Below are positions 18,361 through 27,405 of a stretch of DNA of 64,000 nucleotides, one piece after another. This stretch comes from Azophilus sp965221465 (GTDB lineage: Bacteria; Pseudomonadota; Gammaproteobacteria; Pseudomonadales; Azotimanducaceae): positions 2,108,001 through 2,172,000 of the forward strand of contig OZ244892.1 of NCBI GenBank assembly GCA_965221465.1, given 5' to 3'. Position 1 is the stretch's first letter; each line of letters begins with the position of its first letter. Under the pieces are notes generated by a model that did no database searches, had not been told where the DNA came from, and was given only the letters and a program-made list of their open reading frames with translations. The translations under genes and the position numbers were made by a program.

Positions 18361-18996
18361 TTACCAATCCGCCCCGGGAAACAGGCGTCCGGCCAACTCC
18401 TCGAGTTCCGCCGTTGCCCCCGCCACGCTGTTGGCGACGCCGTCCGGGCCGGCCATCGTGCGCTGCACGTACACCTCATCCACCGGGCCGAGCCCGATTA
18501 GCTGAAGCCAGGCCTTCAGGTAGGGCGACTGGAAGTCGAACGGGTCCGGCCGGCCGTCTTTCGGCGAATAGTCGCCGCCCCGGGAGTAGATCAGCGTGGC
18601 GCCCCCCGATACCAGCCCGCGCGGGCCGCTCTCATCGCGCGTGAACGTGAGCCCCGGATGGGTCAGCAGGTCGATGTACTGCTTGAATCGGTAAGGCACG
18701 TTGAAGTTCCACATCGGCACGGCCATCAGATAGTGGTCGGCGGCCTTGAACTCATCGACCAGTTCGACGATGGCTGCCCACTGGCGCGCCTCCTCGTCGG
18801 TGAGTTCCATGCCCATGAAGGCCTTCTGTTTCGCCGCCGCAATCTCGAGCGTGACTTCCGGCATCTTGCGCTCGAACAGATCGATGTGCTCGACGGTTAC
18901 GGACGGCGGTAATGCCTCCAGAAACACCTGTGCGGCCTGGATGGAAGCGGAATGGTCGCCTCGGGGCGAGACGCTTACATAGAGCAAATTGGACAT
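18361..18996 (-). CDS. azoR: FMN-dependent NADH azoreductase
   Basis: Flavodoxin-fold quinone/azo reductase, 211 residues. N-terminal FMN loop SVSPRGDHSASIQAAQVFLE, central PMWNFNVPYRFKQYIDLLTH and SRGGDYSP are family hallmarks. Probably protects against quinones and related electrophiles. Convergent with the coiled-coil gene; no obvious operon partner. Confidence 0.92.
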   Translation of the reverse strand: MSNLLYVSVSPRGDHSASIQAAQVFLEALPPSVTVEHIDLFERKMPEVTLEIAAAKQKAFMGMELTDEEARQWAAIVELVDEFKAADHYLMAVPMWNFNVPYRFKQYIDLLTHPGLTFTRDESGPRGLVSGGATLIYSRGGDYSPKDGRPDPFDFQSPYLKAWLQLIGLGPVDEVYVQRTMAGPDGVANSVAGATAELEELAGRLFPGADW

Positions 18997-19102
18997 GACA
19001 GGGGGTTCTCCTGGCGTTCTGACCCGTTGTCGGTGCGCGACTCCAACCCGACGTATTCACGAACGAACAACTCCGGCCGAAATGGCAGCGAATGCCAGCC
19101 GC

Positions 19103-20644
19103 TCACAACGTGCCAAACTCCGAGTCGACTGCATCCCAGGCGGCACGCTCTTCGCTATACGGGTCGCTTGCAACGGCCACCGGTTCGCCGAAAAGTGCGG
19201 TACTGCGCGTATCGCTGTCGTACGGTTGCCAATCAGTGAGGGCGTCGGTTCGCGGGTCACCGTCGGTCGCGAATTTCAGCCAGGCATCCTGAACCACCTC
19301 GGTCAATGCCTCGGCTTCCGGGCCGCTGCCGAAGAACTCGGAACTGCCCGCGCTGAAACCGTGGGTACCGAACACGAAACCGATGTCGATGGCGTGGGGC
19401 GACCCCAGGCTGCCGTCGCCCCAGGGCGATTCCCAGGTGAAGAGGTACTGGTAGGCCTTCCCGCCCCGCTCGGCGACCGCTTCGGCGAGTCGAATCGCGG
19501 GCAAGCGGAACACGCGATCCGACTCGATTGCGGCGAATAGCGCGTTCGCGTCCGACGCGTCGCCCCTGGCTTCTCTCACAGACCGGTAGACATCGATGAT
19601 GCGCTGCGGATCGTCGATGCGCGCGGCGAGCGCCTGTTCCAGGGTGGCATCGTCGAATTGAACGTCGAAACCCGCCATCGACAGAAACAGCCGCCACTCG
19701 TCCCGGGTGGCTCCGACCATCACGTCGATACCGTCGGCGGAACCTCCCCTGACCGAGTCCAGGGGCAGATCGGAGAGCAACGTGCCATCGATACAGGGTT
19801 GGAAAATCATCGCACCGCCCATGCGTGCGCTAGCGGCGACGCCGGCTTCGACCAGCTTGTCGGGCGCGACGGCCAGCAGGTCGTCGGCCGAGGCATTGGC
19901 CGAGACGCCAAGCGCATCCAGCATCGCCTGCCCGTATTCCGCCGCCCTGCTGAGGGAATTGCTGGTGTCGCACGCACCGCTCTGCGGAATGGCCCGGTGG
20001 AACAAGCCTGCCGCCGGCCGGAATGCCATCAGCGCGCCAACGCTCATTCCGCCCGCCGACTCGCCGAAAATGGTCACCCGCCCCGGGTCGCCGCCGAAAC
20101 GCTCGATGTTGTCGCGCACCCACTCCAGGGCCTTCACCTGATCGAGCAGCCCCTCGTTGCCGGTTGCCGGAATGCGGCCGCCGGTCACCTCGTTCAGGTT
20201 CACGAACCCGAACGCCCCGAGGCGGTAGTTGATGGAGACCACCACCGCATCGCCGCGATGGGCAAGCGAGGTGCCCGCGTACAACGGCGTGCCCCCGGTT
20301 CCACTCTGGAAGCCGCCGCCGTGAATCCATACCAGCACCGGCCGCTTGCGGTCGTCCAGCCCCGGTGTCCATACGTTCAGGTACAGGCAGTCTTCGTTGC
20401 GACTGTCGGCATCGCCGGCATTGAACGCGAATTCCAGCGGCCCCATGCCCTCCATGACGGGCTGCCAGGATTGCGATGCGAAGTCGGCCAACCGGCGAAC
20501 ACCGCGCCAGGGCTCCGCGTCCGCCGGCGGCTGCCAGCGACGCTCGCCAATGGGCGGAGCAGCAAAGGGAATGCCAAGAAATGCATGCACGCCATTGGCC
20601 CGGGCGCCTTCGACCACGCCGTGCCGGGTTTCTACTGTCGACAT
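19103..20644 (-). CDS. Type B carboxylesterase
   Basis: Alpha/beta-hydrolase of the carboxylesterase / p-nitrobenzyl esterase family, 513 residues. The oxyanion hole HGGGF is in VWIHGGGFQSGTGG, the nucleophile elbow is IFGESAGGMS, and NEDCLYLNVWTP is the family signature. ATG 20644 was selected because GGAGACGG precedes it; ATG 20686 would add 14 unsupported residues. No signal peptide, so probably cytosolic. Substrate unknown. Confidence 0.92.
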   Translation of the reverse strand: MSTVETRHGVVEGARANGVHAFLGIPFAAPPIGERRWQPPADAEPWRGVRRLADFASQSWQPVMEGMGPLEFAFNAGDADSRNEDCLYLNVWTPGLDDRKRPVLVWIHGGGFQSGTGGTPLYAGTSLAHRGDAVVVSINYRLGAFGFVNLNEVTGGRIPATGNEGLLDQVKALEWVRDNIERFGGDPGRVTIFGESAGGMSVGALMAFRPAAGLFHRAIPQSGACDTSNSLSRAAEYGQAMLDALGVSANASADDLLAVAPDKLVEAGVAASARMGGAMIFQPCIDGTLLSDLPLDSVRGGSADGIDVMVGATRDEWRLFLSMAGFDVQFDDATLEQALAARIDDPQRIIDVYRSVREARGDASDANALFAAIESDRVFRLPAIRLAEAVAERGGKAYQYLFTWESPWGDGSLGSPHAIDIGFVFGTHGFSAGSSEFFGSGPEAEALTEVVQDAWLKFATDGDPRTDALTDWQPYDSDTRSTALFGEPVAVASDPYSEERAAWDAVDSEFGTL

Positions 20645-21071
20645 CGATCCGTCTCCGTGACTCGGGATCGGCCGATTCTGAGGCACTCGAGGCCGAGAGT
20701 CGAGGAAGGATTCGTGGCGATGGCGGCGACGCCGTTACCCCGAACTCTGGTAGCATTGCCGGCTGTTTCGGAACAGGCCGGTCGCAGGAGGCACGCCTGA
20801 GGGGGGCATCGGGATTTCAGCTTGAAACCGGCCAGACCCCAGCACAATCCTGTTGGTCTGGCCCGACCTATCCGCGAATGTACCTGGCGAGGCTGGCAAG
20901 AGGTGAAAACACAGGGTGCGCCGAGCAAGCGCTTACCGTGCCCGACAGCGCATCGAGCACGTGAAAGGTGCGCGGCCTGTGCTTTCGCTGCTATTGACGG
21001 CCGCGGTGGTTCATTCGTGAATGGGTCGGGCTGACATCCGGCAAACAATCTGTACAACGGAGACGAGATCG
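20645..21071. other. Gap with a 9-bp hairpin
   Basis: The gap between divergent genes (carboxylesterase and SDR) is 427 bases. GGCCAGACC (20830-20838) and GGTCTGGCC (20855-20863) form a perfect 9-bp stem that can extend inward with bulges. There is no T-run after it, so it is not a standard terminator. No gene recognised. Confidence 0.45.
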
Positions 21072-21860
21072 ATGAAACCGGTTTGTCTGGTTATCGGGGC
21101 GGGCGCCGGCATCGGCGGCAACGTCGGCCGCCGATTCGCCCGGGAGGGCTATCACGCCGTGTTGTGCCGGCGCTCCGACGAAGCGGGCCTCGACCGGTTG
21201 GTGGGCGCCATTGAAGCGGACGGCAACTCCGCTTCCGGATTCCTGCTGAACGCCGTGGACGCAAACAGCATCGAAGACCGGGTGGCCGCCATCGAAGCCG
21301 ACATCGGGCCGATCGAAGTGGCTGTCTACAACCTCGGTGCACAAATCGGCGACCGGTCGCTCGCCAACACCAGCTACAAGGCGTTCGAAATCGGCTGGCG
21401 GATGGCGACCTTCGGGCTCTTCAGGCTGGCGTCGTCCGTCTGCCCGCTCATGGTCGAGCGGGGTCGCGGCGTCATTCTCGTGACTTCGGCCACCGCCGCC
21501 GTGCGCGGCAACGCGGGGCAGCATTCCCACGCCGCTGCCATGGCCGGCCGGCGCATGCTCTGCCAGAGCCTGAACGCAGAATTTGCATCGAGAGGCATCC
21601 ACATTGCGCATATCGTCGTCGATGGCGCCGTCGATGCCCCGGATACGCTCGGCAAGATGATGGGTCCGGAGCGATTCAAGCAGTACCGGGAGGCCCGCGG
21701 CATGGATCACGACGGCCTGCTGCTGCCCGAGAAGATCGCCGACACGTACTGGCACCTCGCCCAGCAACATCGATCCACCTGGACCTTCGAACTCGACCTG
21801 AGGTCATTCAGCGACAAATCCTGGTGGAACGAAGGCGGCGTCGTCGACCCTGGAAACTAG
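21072..21860 (+). CDS. SDR-fold protein lacking the YxxxK motif
   Basis: 262 residues with a Rossmann N-terminus (VCLVIGAGAGIGGNVGRRFA) and YNLGAQ in place of NNAG. Where catalytic Tyr-x-x-x-Lys is expected after the Ser (TSATAAVRG), the sequence reads HSHAAAMAGRR: neither Tyr nor Lys is present. It may therefore be a non-catalytic or mechanistically altered SDR. ATG 21072 follows GGAGACGAG. The GST gene begins 46 bases downstream in the same direction. Confidence 0.8.
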   Translation: MKPVCLVIGAGAGIGGNVGRRFAREGYHAVLCRRSDEAGLDRLVGAIEADGNSASGFLLNAVDANSIEDRVAAIEADIGPIEVAVYNLGAQIGDRSLANTSYKAFEIGWRMATFGLFRLASSVCPLMVERGRGVILVTSATAAVRGNAGQHSHAAAMAGRRMLCQSLNAEFASRGIHIAHIVVDGAVDAPDTLGKMMGPERFKQYREARGMDHDGLLLPEKIADTYWHLAQQHRSTWTFELDLRSFSDKSWWNEGGVVDPGN

Positions 21861-21906
21861 TCCGCATCCGTGAGAACCAGCCCATTCAACCCGACAAGAG
21901 ACAAGC

Positions 21907-22749
21907 ATGACCGATACATCCCTGTACACGCCCCCTGCCGTCTGGAAGTGGGATAAGGAAAGCGGCGGCCGGTTCGCCGGCATCAACCGCCCCATCGCCG
22001 GGGCCACCCACGACAGGGAACTGCCCGTCGGCAAGCATGCCCTGCAACTCTATTCCCTGGGGACGCCCAATGGAGTGAAGGTCACCGTAATGCTCGAGGA
22101 GTTGCTCGACCTCGGCATCTCGGCGGCGGAGTACGATGCCTGGCTCGTCAAGATCGGCGATGGCGACCAGTTCGGCAGCGGCTTCGTGGCGCTCAACCCG
22201 AACTCGAAGATTCCCGCCCTCGCCGACCACGGCACATCGCCGCCGACCCGGGTGTTCGAGTCCGGAGCAATTCTCGTTTACCTGGCGGAAAAGTTCGGGG
22301 AATTCCTGCCCACCGAGCCCGGCCCGCGGGCCGAGTGCCTGTCGTGGCTGTTCTTCCAGATGGGCAGCGCACCCTACATCGGCGGCGGCTTCGGCCATTT
22401 CTACGCCTACGCGCCCGAGAAGATCGAGTACTGCATCAACCGCTACGCCATGGAAGCGAAGCGCCTGCTGGACGTGCTGAACCGGAACCTCGCCGAACGC
22501 CGCTTCCTGTGCGGCGACGACTACACCATCGCCGACATGGCCAACTACGGCTGGTATGGCGCCCTGGTGCTGCACAACATCTACGAAGCCGCGGAATTCC
22601 TCGATGTGGCCTCGTACACTCACGTGGTGCGCTGGGCGGAAGAAATCGAGTCACGCCCAGCCGTGCAGCGCGGCCGGCGCGTCAACAGGCCCTGGGGGCC
22701 GGAAGAAACCCGGGTGCCGGAGCGTCACGGCCCGGAGGATTTCAAATAA
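21907..22749 (+). CDS. Glutathione S-transferase, YghU-like
   Basis: 280 residues, the long GST subtype with an N-terminal extension (YTPPAVWKWDKESGGRFAGI) typical of YghU-type disulfide-bond oxidoreductases. The thioredoxin-like domain includes LYSLGTPNGVKVTVMLEELL and NPNSKIPALAD, and FESGAILVYLAEKFG binds glutathione. The C-terminal helical domain ends in GRRVNRPWG. Likely thiol-disulfide or peroxide chemistry with glutathione. Probably co-transcribed with the SDR-fold gene upstream. Confidence 0.9.
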   Translation: MTDTSLYTPPAVWKWDKESGGRFAGINRPIAGATHDRELPVGKHALQLYSLGTPNGVKVTVMLEELLDLGISAAEYDAWLVKIGDGDQFGSGFVALNPNSKIPALADHGTSPPTRVFESGAILVYLAEKFGEFLPTEPGPRAECLSWLFFQMGSAPYIGGGFGHFYAYAPEKIEYCINRYAMEAKRLLDVLNRNLAERRFLCGDDYTIADMANYGWYGALVLHNIYEAAEFLDVASYTHVVRWAEEIESRPAVQRGRRVNRPWGPEETRVPERHGPEDFK

Positions 22750-22868
22750 CCCCCCAGGACATGTCGCGGAGGCAGTTTTCACGAAACTGATCTTCGAGTT
22801 ACTGGCTTTGATGCACCCAAAGAGGCGGAGAATCGTTCCTCCGATCCGACTCCGAATACCGGGTTGCG

Positions 22869-24161
22869 TTACGCGTTCGCGACCTCCAGTTCGATCAGGT
22901 CTGCGTACTTGGCCAGCGCCTCTTCCCGCCGCTTGATCAGGTGGTAGTCGGGGAACAGGTCCTCCGTCCCCTGGTAATGCCCGAGCACCTGGCGGGCCAC
23001 CGTAACCTTGTGCACCTCGGTAGGCCCGTCGGCCAGCGCCATGTGGAAGCTGTCGACCACGCCGGCGGAGAACGGCATCTCGTTGGAGACGCCCAGTGAG
23101 CCGTGCACCTGCAGAGCACGAGCAAAGACATCGTGGTAGACCTTGGGCATCTGCACCTTGACGGCGGAAATGTCGGCGCGCACCGCCTTGTAGTCCTTGA
23201 ACTTGTCGATCTTCCAGGCCGTGTGCAGCACGAACAACCGGAACTGTTCGATGTCGATCCAGCTATCGGCGATCATCGCCTGCACCATCTGCTTCTTGGC
23301 CAGCACCTCGCCCTGGGTCTCGCGCGAGAGCGCCCGCTCGCACATCATGTCGAAGGCGCGCTTGATCTTGCCCACGGTGCGCATGGCATGGTGGATGCGG
23401 CCCCCGCCCAGACGGGTCTGAGCGACGATGAAGCCCTGGCCGATCTCGCCGAGCAGGTGGTCGCGGGGAATGCGGACGTTGTTGTAGCGGATGTAGGCGT
23501 GGGCGCCCTCCCCTTCGAGGCCCACGCCCACGTGCCGGATCATCTCCACCCCGGGGGTTTCCACCGGCACGATGAACATCGACATGCGCTGGTAAGGCGG
23601 CGCTTCGGGGTCCGTGACTGCCATGACGATCAGGAACGATGAGTATCGGGCATTGGAAGAAAACCACTTTTCGCCATTGATGACCCACTCGTCGCCGACG
23701 GCCTCGGCCCGGCAGGTGAACACCTTGGGGTCCGCGCCGCCCTGGGGCTCGGTCATGGAGTAGCAGGAGCAGATCTCGTTGTCGAGCAGCGGTTGCAGGT
23801 AGCGCGCCTTCTGTTCCGCCGTGCCGTAGTGGGCGAGAATCTCGGCGTTGCCCGAATCCGGCGCCTGGCAGCCGAACACCACCGATGCGCATTTGGCGCG
23901 GCCGAGGATTTCGTTCATCAGCCCGAGCTTGAGTTGCCCGTAGCCCTGACCGCCGAGTTCCGGGCCGAGGTGACAGGCCCACAGGCCACGCTTTTTCACC
24001 TCCTGCTGCAGCGGCGGGATCAGCTTGGCGCGGTTGGGGTCGGAATAATCGTTCGGGTGCCCGATGACGAAATCGAGCGGTTCGATCTCCTCGCGGACGA
24101 AGTCGTCCATCCAGTCGAGTTCCCGCTGAAACGCCGGTTCGGTTTCGAAATCCCAGGCCAT
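22869..24161 (-). CDS. Acyl-CoA dehydrogenase (ACAD10/11-like)
   Basis: FAD-dependent alpha-beta desaturation of acyl-CoA; 430 residues. FAD-binding blocks CYSMTEPQGGADPKVF and WVINGEKWFSSNARY, and the C-terminal ARALQVHGSLGVSNEMPFS, are conserved. The N-terminus DFVREEIEPLDFV and overall length fit the ACAD10/11-type bacterial clade, often acting on branched or hydroxylated acyl-CoAs. ATG 24161 is the start; longer frames upstream are unsupported. Divergent from an SDR and a thioesterase that could act in the same pathway. Confidence 0.93.
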   Translation of the reverse strand: MAWDFETEPAFQRELDWMDDFVREEIEPLDFVIGHPNDYSDPNRAKLIPPLQQEVKKRGLWACHLGPELGGQGYGQLKLGLMNEILGRAKCASVVFGCQAPDSGNAEILAHYGTAEQKARYLQPLLDNEICSCYSMTEPQGGADPKVFTCRAEAVGDEWVINGEKWFSSNARYSSFLIVMAVTDPEAPPYQRMSMFIVPVETPGVEMIRHVGVGLEGEGAHAYIRYNNVRIPRDHLLGEIGQGFIVAQTRLGGGRIHHAMRTVGKIKRAFDMMCERALSRETQGEVLAKKQMVQAMIADSWIDIEQFRLFVLHTAWKIDKFKDYKAVRADISAVKVQMPKVYHDVFARALQVHGSLGVSNEMPFSAGVVDSFHMALADGPTEVHKVTVARQVLGHYQGTEDLFPDYHLIKRREEALAKYADLIELEVANA

Positions 24162-24309
24162 GAGTCGCTCCCGATTTGTGCCAAGCCCGCATTTAACGCA
24201 TGTGCACACGATTTGTGAAGTGTGAAGGGAAAAAACGGTCGACATGGCTTGTCGCGGCCACATTCCTTTATCCTTCACGGCACCACAAATGCAGGAACCG
24301 GAAGCAACC

Positions 24310-25197
24310 ATGGGAAACCGATTACAGGACAAGGTGGCGGTCATCACCGGCGCAGCCAGCGGCATGGGCAAGGCCACCGCGGCCAAGTTCATCGAAGAAG
24401 GCGCCCGTGTGGTCATCGCCGACATCCAGGCGGAAAAAGGCAAGGCACTGGCCAAGGAACTCGGGCCCGACGCGGCCTTCATCGTTGCGGACGTGTGCAA
24501 CGAAGCCGAGATCAAGGCGGCGATCGACTACGCCGTCGATTCCTTCGGACGTCTGGACTGTCTCTTCAACAATGCCGGTTTCGGTGGCGTCAACGGCAAC
24601 ATCGAAGCCCTCGACCTGGGCGAGCCCTATCGGCGCACGGTCGACGGCATGCTGACCGCGGTGGTCGCCGGCATGAAACACGCCGAGCCGCCGATGAAAG
24701 CCGGCGGTGGCGGCTCAATAATCTCTACAGCCAGTGTTGCCGGCCTGAAGGGCGGTTACGGTCCCCACGTCTACTCGGCGGTGAAGGCCGGCGTCATCAA
24801 CCTGACCCGGTCGGTGGCGCTGGAACTCGGGCCTGCCAACATCCGGGTGAACGCCATCTGCCCGGGCGGCATCGCCACCCCCATCTTCGCCGGTCAGTTG
24901 GCCCTCAGCGGCGGCAACCAGGACTACGCTGAAATGGTGAAGCCGGCTCTTGCGTTGATGCAGCCCATCCCACGACCGGGCGTTCCGGAAGACATCGCCA
25001 ACACGGTCTGTTTTCTCGCCAGCGACGAGGCCTCTTTCATCAGCGGCCAGGCACTCGCCGTCGACGGAGGCCTGACCGCGGGCGCCTGGTCACATCCCAG
25101 CATCGCGCCCGACCCCATGACCATCATGTCCCAGCTATTCGGCATCGACGACCTCAACGAAGTAGACATGGTCGTTCCCCCGCGCTCACAACCATGA
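24310..25197 (+). CDS. SDR family oxidoreductase
   Basis: Classical SDR, 295 residues. TGAASGMGKATAAKF is near residues 14-28, NNAGFGG follows, and Ser and YSAVKAG form the active site. NICPGG-like block AICPGGIATPIFAGQ and FISGQALAVDGG complete the fold. The last 35 residues extend beyond the usual end. Its stop overlaps the next gene's ATG (ATGA), indicating translational coupling with the thioesterase. Confidence 0.9.
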   Translation: MGNRLQDKVAVITGAASGMGKATAAKFIEEGARVVIADIQAEKGKALAKELGPDAAFIVADVCNEAEIKAAIDYAVDSFGRLDCLFNNAGFGGVNGNIEALDLGEPYRRTVDGMLTAVVAGMKHAEPPMKAGGGGSIISTASVAGLKGGYGPHVYSAVKAGVINLTRSVALELGPANIRVNAICPGGIATPIFAGQLALSGGNQDYAEMVKPALALMQPIPRPGVPEDIANTVCFLASDEASFISGQALAVDGGLTAGAWSHPSIAPDPMTIMSQLFGIDDLNEVDMVVPPRSQP

Positions 25198-25607
25198 GCG
25201 AAGGTCCCGGGCAGTTCTCCGAAGACATGCGCGAGGTGCTCGCAACCGACCGCGGAATATTCGAGCAGCACGGCATGTGGCTCGAGAGCGCGGGGGACGG
25301 CCGGGCAGCGATTCACGCACGGGCCGCCGCCGGCATGGTCAATACCCAGGGCGTCGTGCACGGCGGCCTGGCATTCACCATGGCCGATGCCGCCTGCGCC
25401 TACGCACTGCACTCGGTGGGGACGCCCGGCGTCACCCAGAACGCCAACATCAGCTATCTGTCCGGCGCCAAAGCGGAGATGGAACTAAAGGCCTCGGCCC
25501 GCATCGTCAAGCGGGGCCGTCGCATCGCAAGCCTGCACGCCGAGGTGCGCTCGGGCGATGCCCTGGTCGCCCACGGCCTGTTCAATTTCGTGCTGGCGGA
25601 GGTATGA
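25194..25607 (+). CDS. PaaI-family hotdog thioesterase
   Basis: Acyl-CoA thioesterase, 137 residues. The family signature is GVVHGGLAFTMADAACAYAL, with Asn and Asp catalytic positions in hotdog order; NANISYLSGAKAEMELKASA follows. PaaI enzymes release CoA from aberrant ring-hydroxylated phenylacetyl-CoA, and a paa operon lies at 8-12 kb, but this gene is physically linked to an SDR instead. It may serve a different acyl-CoA pathway. Confidence 0.9.
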   Translation: MSEGPGQFSEDMREVLATDRGIFEQHGMWLESAGDGRAAIHARAAAGMVNTQGVVHGGLAFTMADAACAYALHSVGTPGVTQNANISYLSGAKAEMELKASARIVKRGRRIASLHAEVRSGDALVAHGLFNFVLAEV

Positions 25608-25613
25608 AACCAC

Positions 25614-25648
25614 CGCGTCCGCAGCAGGAAGTTGGCGAGAACTGCGGG
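25614..25648. repeat. R1 repeat, end A only
   Basis: GCGTCCGCAGCAGGAAGTTG followed by GCGAGAACTGCGGGC, a mutated terminus. Only the outer 35 bases remain, wedged between the stops of the convergent thioesterase and mnmC genes. Confidence 0.65.
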
Positions 25649-25653
25649 CAGGA

Positions 25654-27405
25654 TCAACTGTCGGGGTCGGCCGCTCCCATGCGGAACCCGCGCCGAGCCT
25701 GACGGCGGCGAAACCGCTGCGGCGCCACCAGTGACGCTACGGCCGGGTGCACGGGCGCAACGTCACCGCTCATCCGGCTTGCGATCATTGCCGCCGCGAA
25801 TGGCGCGCTCACCGTGCCCATGGAACCGTGTGCCGTACTGACGTAGAGGCCCCGTTCGAGTTCACCGACGATTGGCGTGCGGTCCGACGCGATGGTTCGA
25901 GTCGCCCGGCTTCGCCCCTTCCAGCGATACGAACGCCCCGAGACGCCTCGAAGATTGCTCTCGCTGGCCCTGCGCACCGGCCAGGCCCGGTGTTCGAAGG
26001 TGGCGCCGGTTACCACCCCGCAACCCACCGGCGCAAGGTAACCGTCGCCGACGACGGCGATGCGCGGACGAACATCCATCGTCACGATATCCACCTGCCC
26101 ATGCACCTGCGCAGTCTCCAGATAGGCGGCCTGCGCATGGTCCCTGACGGCCCCGGCACAGGCCAGAACCAGCGGCCGCGCGTACTGCGGCGCCCGCTGG
26201 CCGAGCCGCACGTCTATGCGGGGATGATCGAGCAACGAACGGGTCAATGCCGCAGGCTCGACGATACCGGCCCGGGGAAAGTAAAGGGCATCGCCATCCA
26301 GGCCCCAACCGCCGAGCCGTGTTGCCGCTTTTCCGTCCAGCATATGCAGCAGACCGCTGTCGGCGTAAGCCGAGGCAATGCGCTCGAGTTTCCCGGCATC
26401 CAGATTGGAACTCGGCGTCTGCAGCACGCCGCTTTGCACGAACCCGGCAAATCGACTCACCCAGGCCTGGCTGTAGGCATAGGCATGGGCCCGCCATTCA
26501 GCCTGTGGGCTGCGGTCTCCGAGCAGCCTCGGGTGCAGCAGCATGGCGGGAATGCCCGAGGCCCCGCTGGCCACCGCAGCGGCGGGGTCGTAAACGGTCA
26601 CGGCAATGCCCTGCTCCGCCAGGTGCCGCGCCACGCTGGCGCCGGCGATTCCCGCCCCCGCAACGGTGACGCGGCCCGGGACCTTGCGCCGCGCGACCCC
26701 GTTGCGCACGAAGACGCCGGCCAGGCTTTCCCGCTTGTAGGGCCGCTGGTCGACGCGCCGCATGTCGAACCCACACGCTTCGAGGCTCCGGCGCACCCGT
26801 CCCACGGCGGTGAACGTGGATACGACGGTACCCGTACCCGCCAATCCGGCAATCGCGCGCAGCAGGTCTTCGCGCCACATGTCCGGATTCCGGTCCGGTG
26901 CGAAGCCGTCGAGAAACCAGGCATCGATGGGCTGTGCCTGCCCGTGCGCCAGGTCGGACAAGGCAGCGCCCGCTTCCCCCCAATAAAGTGACAGGCAAAG
27001 TCGGCCTTCCGCCAGGAAGCGCCGGTGCCAACCGGGGAGCATGGGCGGATAGATGCCTTCGAGCCTTGCGTAGATCGGCAGCATCGACCGACGCTGCCTG
27101 GCGATCGAAGCGAAGTCCGTTGGTTCGAGCGGATGGGCATCCACGCCGATGTAGTGCAGCCGGCAACCCGCCTCGAGCGTCATCGCGGCCGTCACGGCAA
27201 AGTTGAGACCGGTGCCGAACCCCAGTTCGGCGACCCGCAGCGTCACTCCCTTGGCGGCTGCACGCTCGGCCATGCCGCGCAAGCCTACCGGTTCGACAAA
27301 CACGCGCTCCGTCTCGCGCGCGCCGTCGGGCGAGTGGTAGATGTCGCCGAAGTCCCGGGCGAAGGGCACACCGTTACGCCAGCCCAGAACGGCAGGTTCG
27401 ATCAC
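25654..27405 (-). CDS. mnmC: tRNA 5-methylaminomethyl-2-thiouridine biosynthesis bifunctional protein
   Basis: Completes mnm5s2U at tRNA wobble position 34: a C-terminal FAD domain removes carboxymethyl and an N-terminal domain methylates the amine. 583 residues. Methyltransferase domain about 1-230 (AELGFGTGLNFAVTAAMTL, WFLDGFAPDRNPDMW). FAD domain from about 270 (VTVAGAGIAGASVARHLAEQ), ending with VSTAHGSMGTVSAPFAA. The start is GTG 27405, which overlaps the stop of the upstream sulfurtransferase remnant as GTGA. A longer in-frame ATG at 27564 would read through the R1 repeat and is rejected. Confidence 0.93.
   Translation of the reverse strand: MIEPAVLGWRNGVPFARDFGDIYHSPDGARETERVFVEPVGLRGMAERAAAKGVTLRVAELGFGTGLNFAVTAAMTLEAGCRLHYIGVDAHPLEPTDFASIARQRRSMLPIYARLEGIYPPMLPGWHRRFLAEGRLCLSLYWGEAGAALSDLAHGQAQPIDAWFLDGFAPDRNPDMWREDLLRAIAGLAGTGTVVSTFTAVGRVRRSLEACGFDMRRVDQRPYKRESLAGVFVRNGVARRKVPGRVTVAGAGIAGASVARHLAEQGIAVTVYDPAAAVASGASGIPAMLLHPRLLGDRSPQAEWRAHAYAYSQAWVSRFAGFVQSGVLQTPSSNLDAGKLERIASAYADSGLLHMLDGKAATRLGGWGLDGDALYFPRAGIVEPAALTRSLLDHPRIDVRLGQRAPQYARPLVLACAGAVRDHAQAAYLETAQVHGQVDIVTMDVRPRIAVVGDGYLAPVGCGVVTGATFEHRAWPVRRASESNLRGVSGRSYRWKGRSRATRTIASDRTPIVGELERGLYVSTAHGSMGTVSAPFAAAMIASRMSGDVAPVHPAVASLVAPQRFRRRQARRGFRMGAADPDS

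Noticed and set aside
20830..20863. Rho-independent terminator
   Set aside because: Good stem but no T-run on either strand, and it lies between two divergent gene starts.
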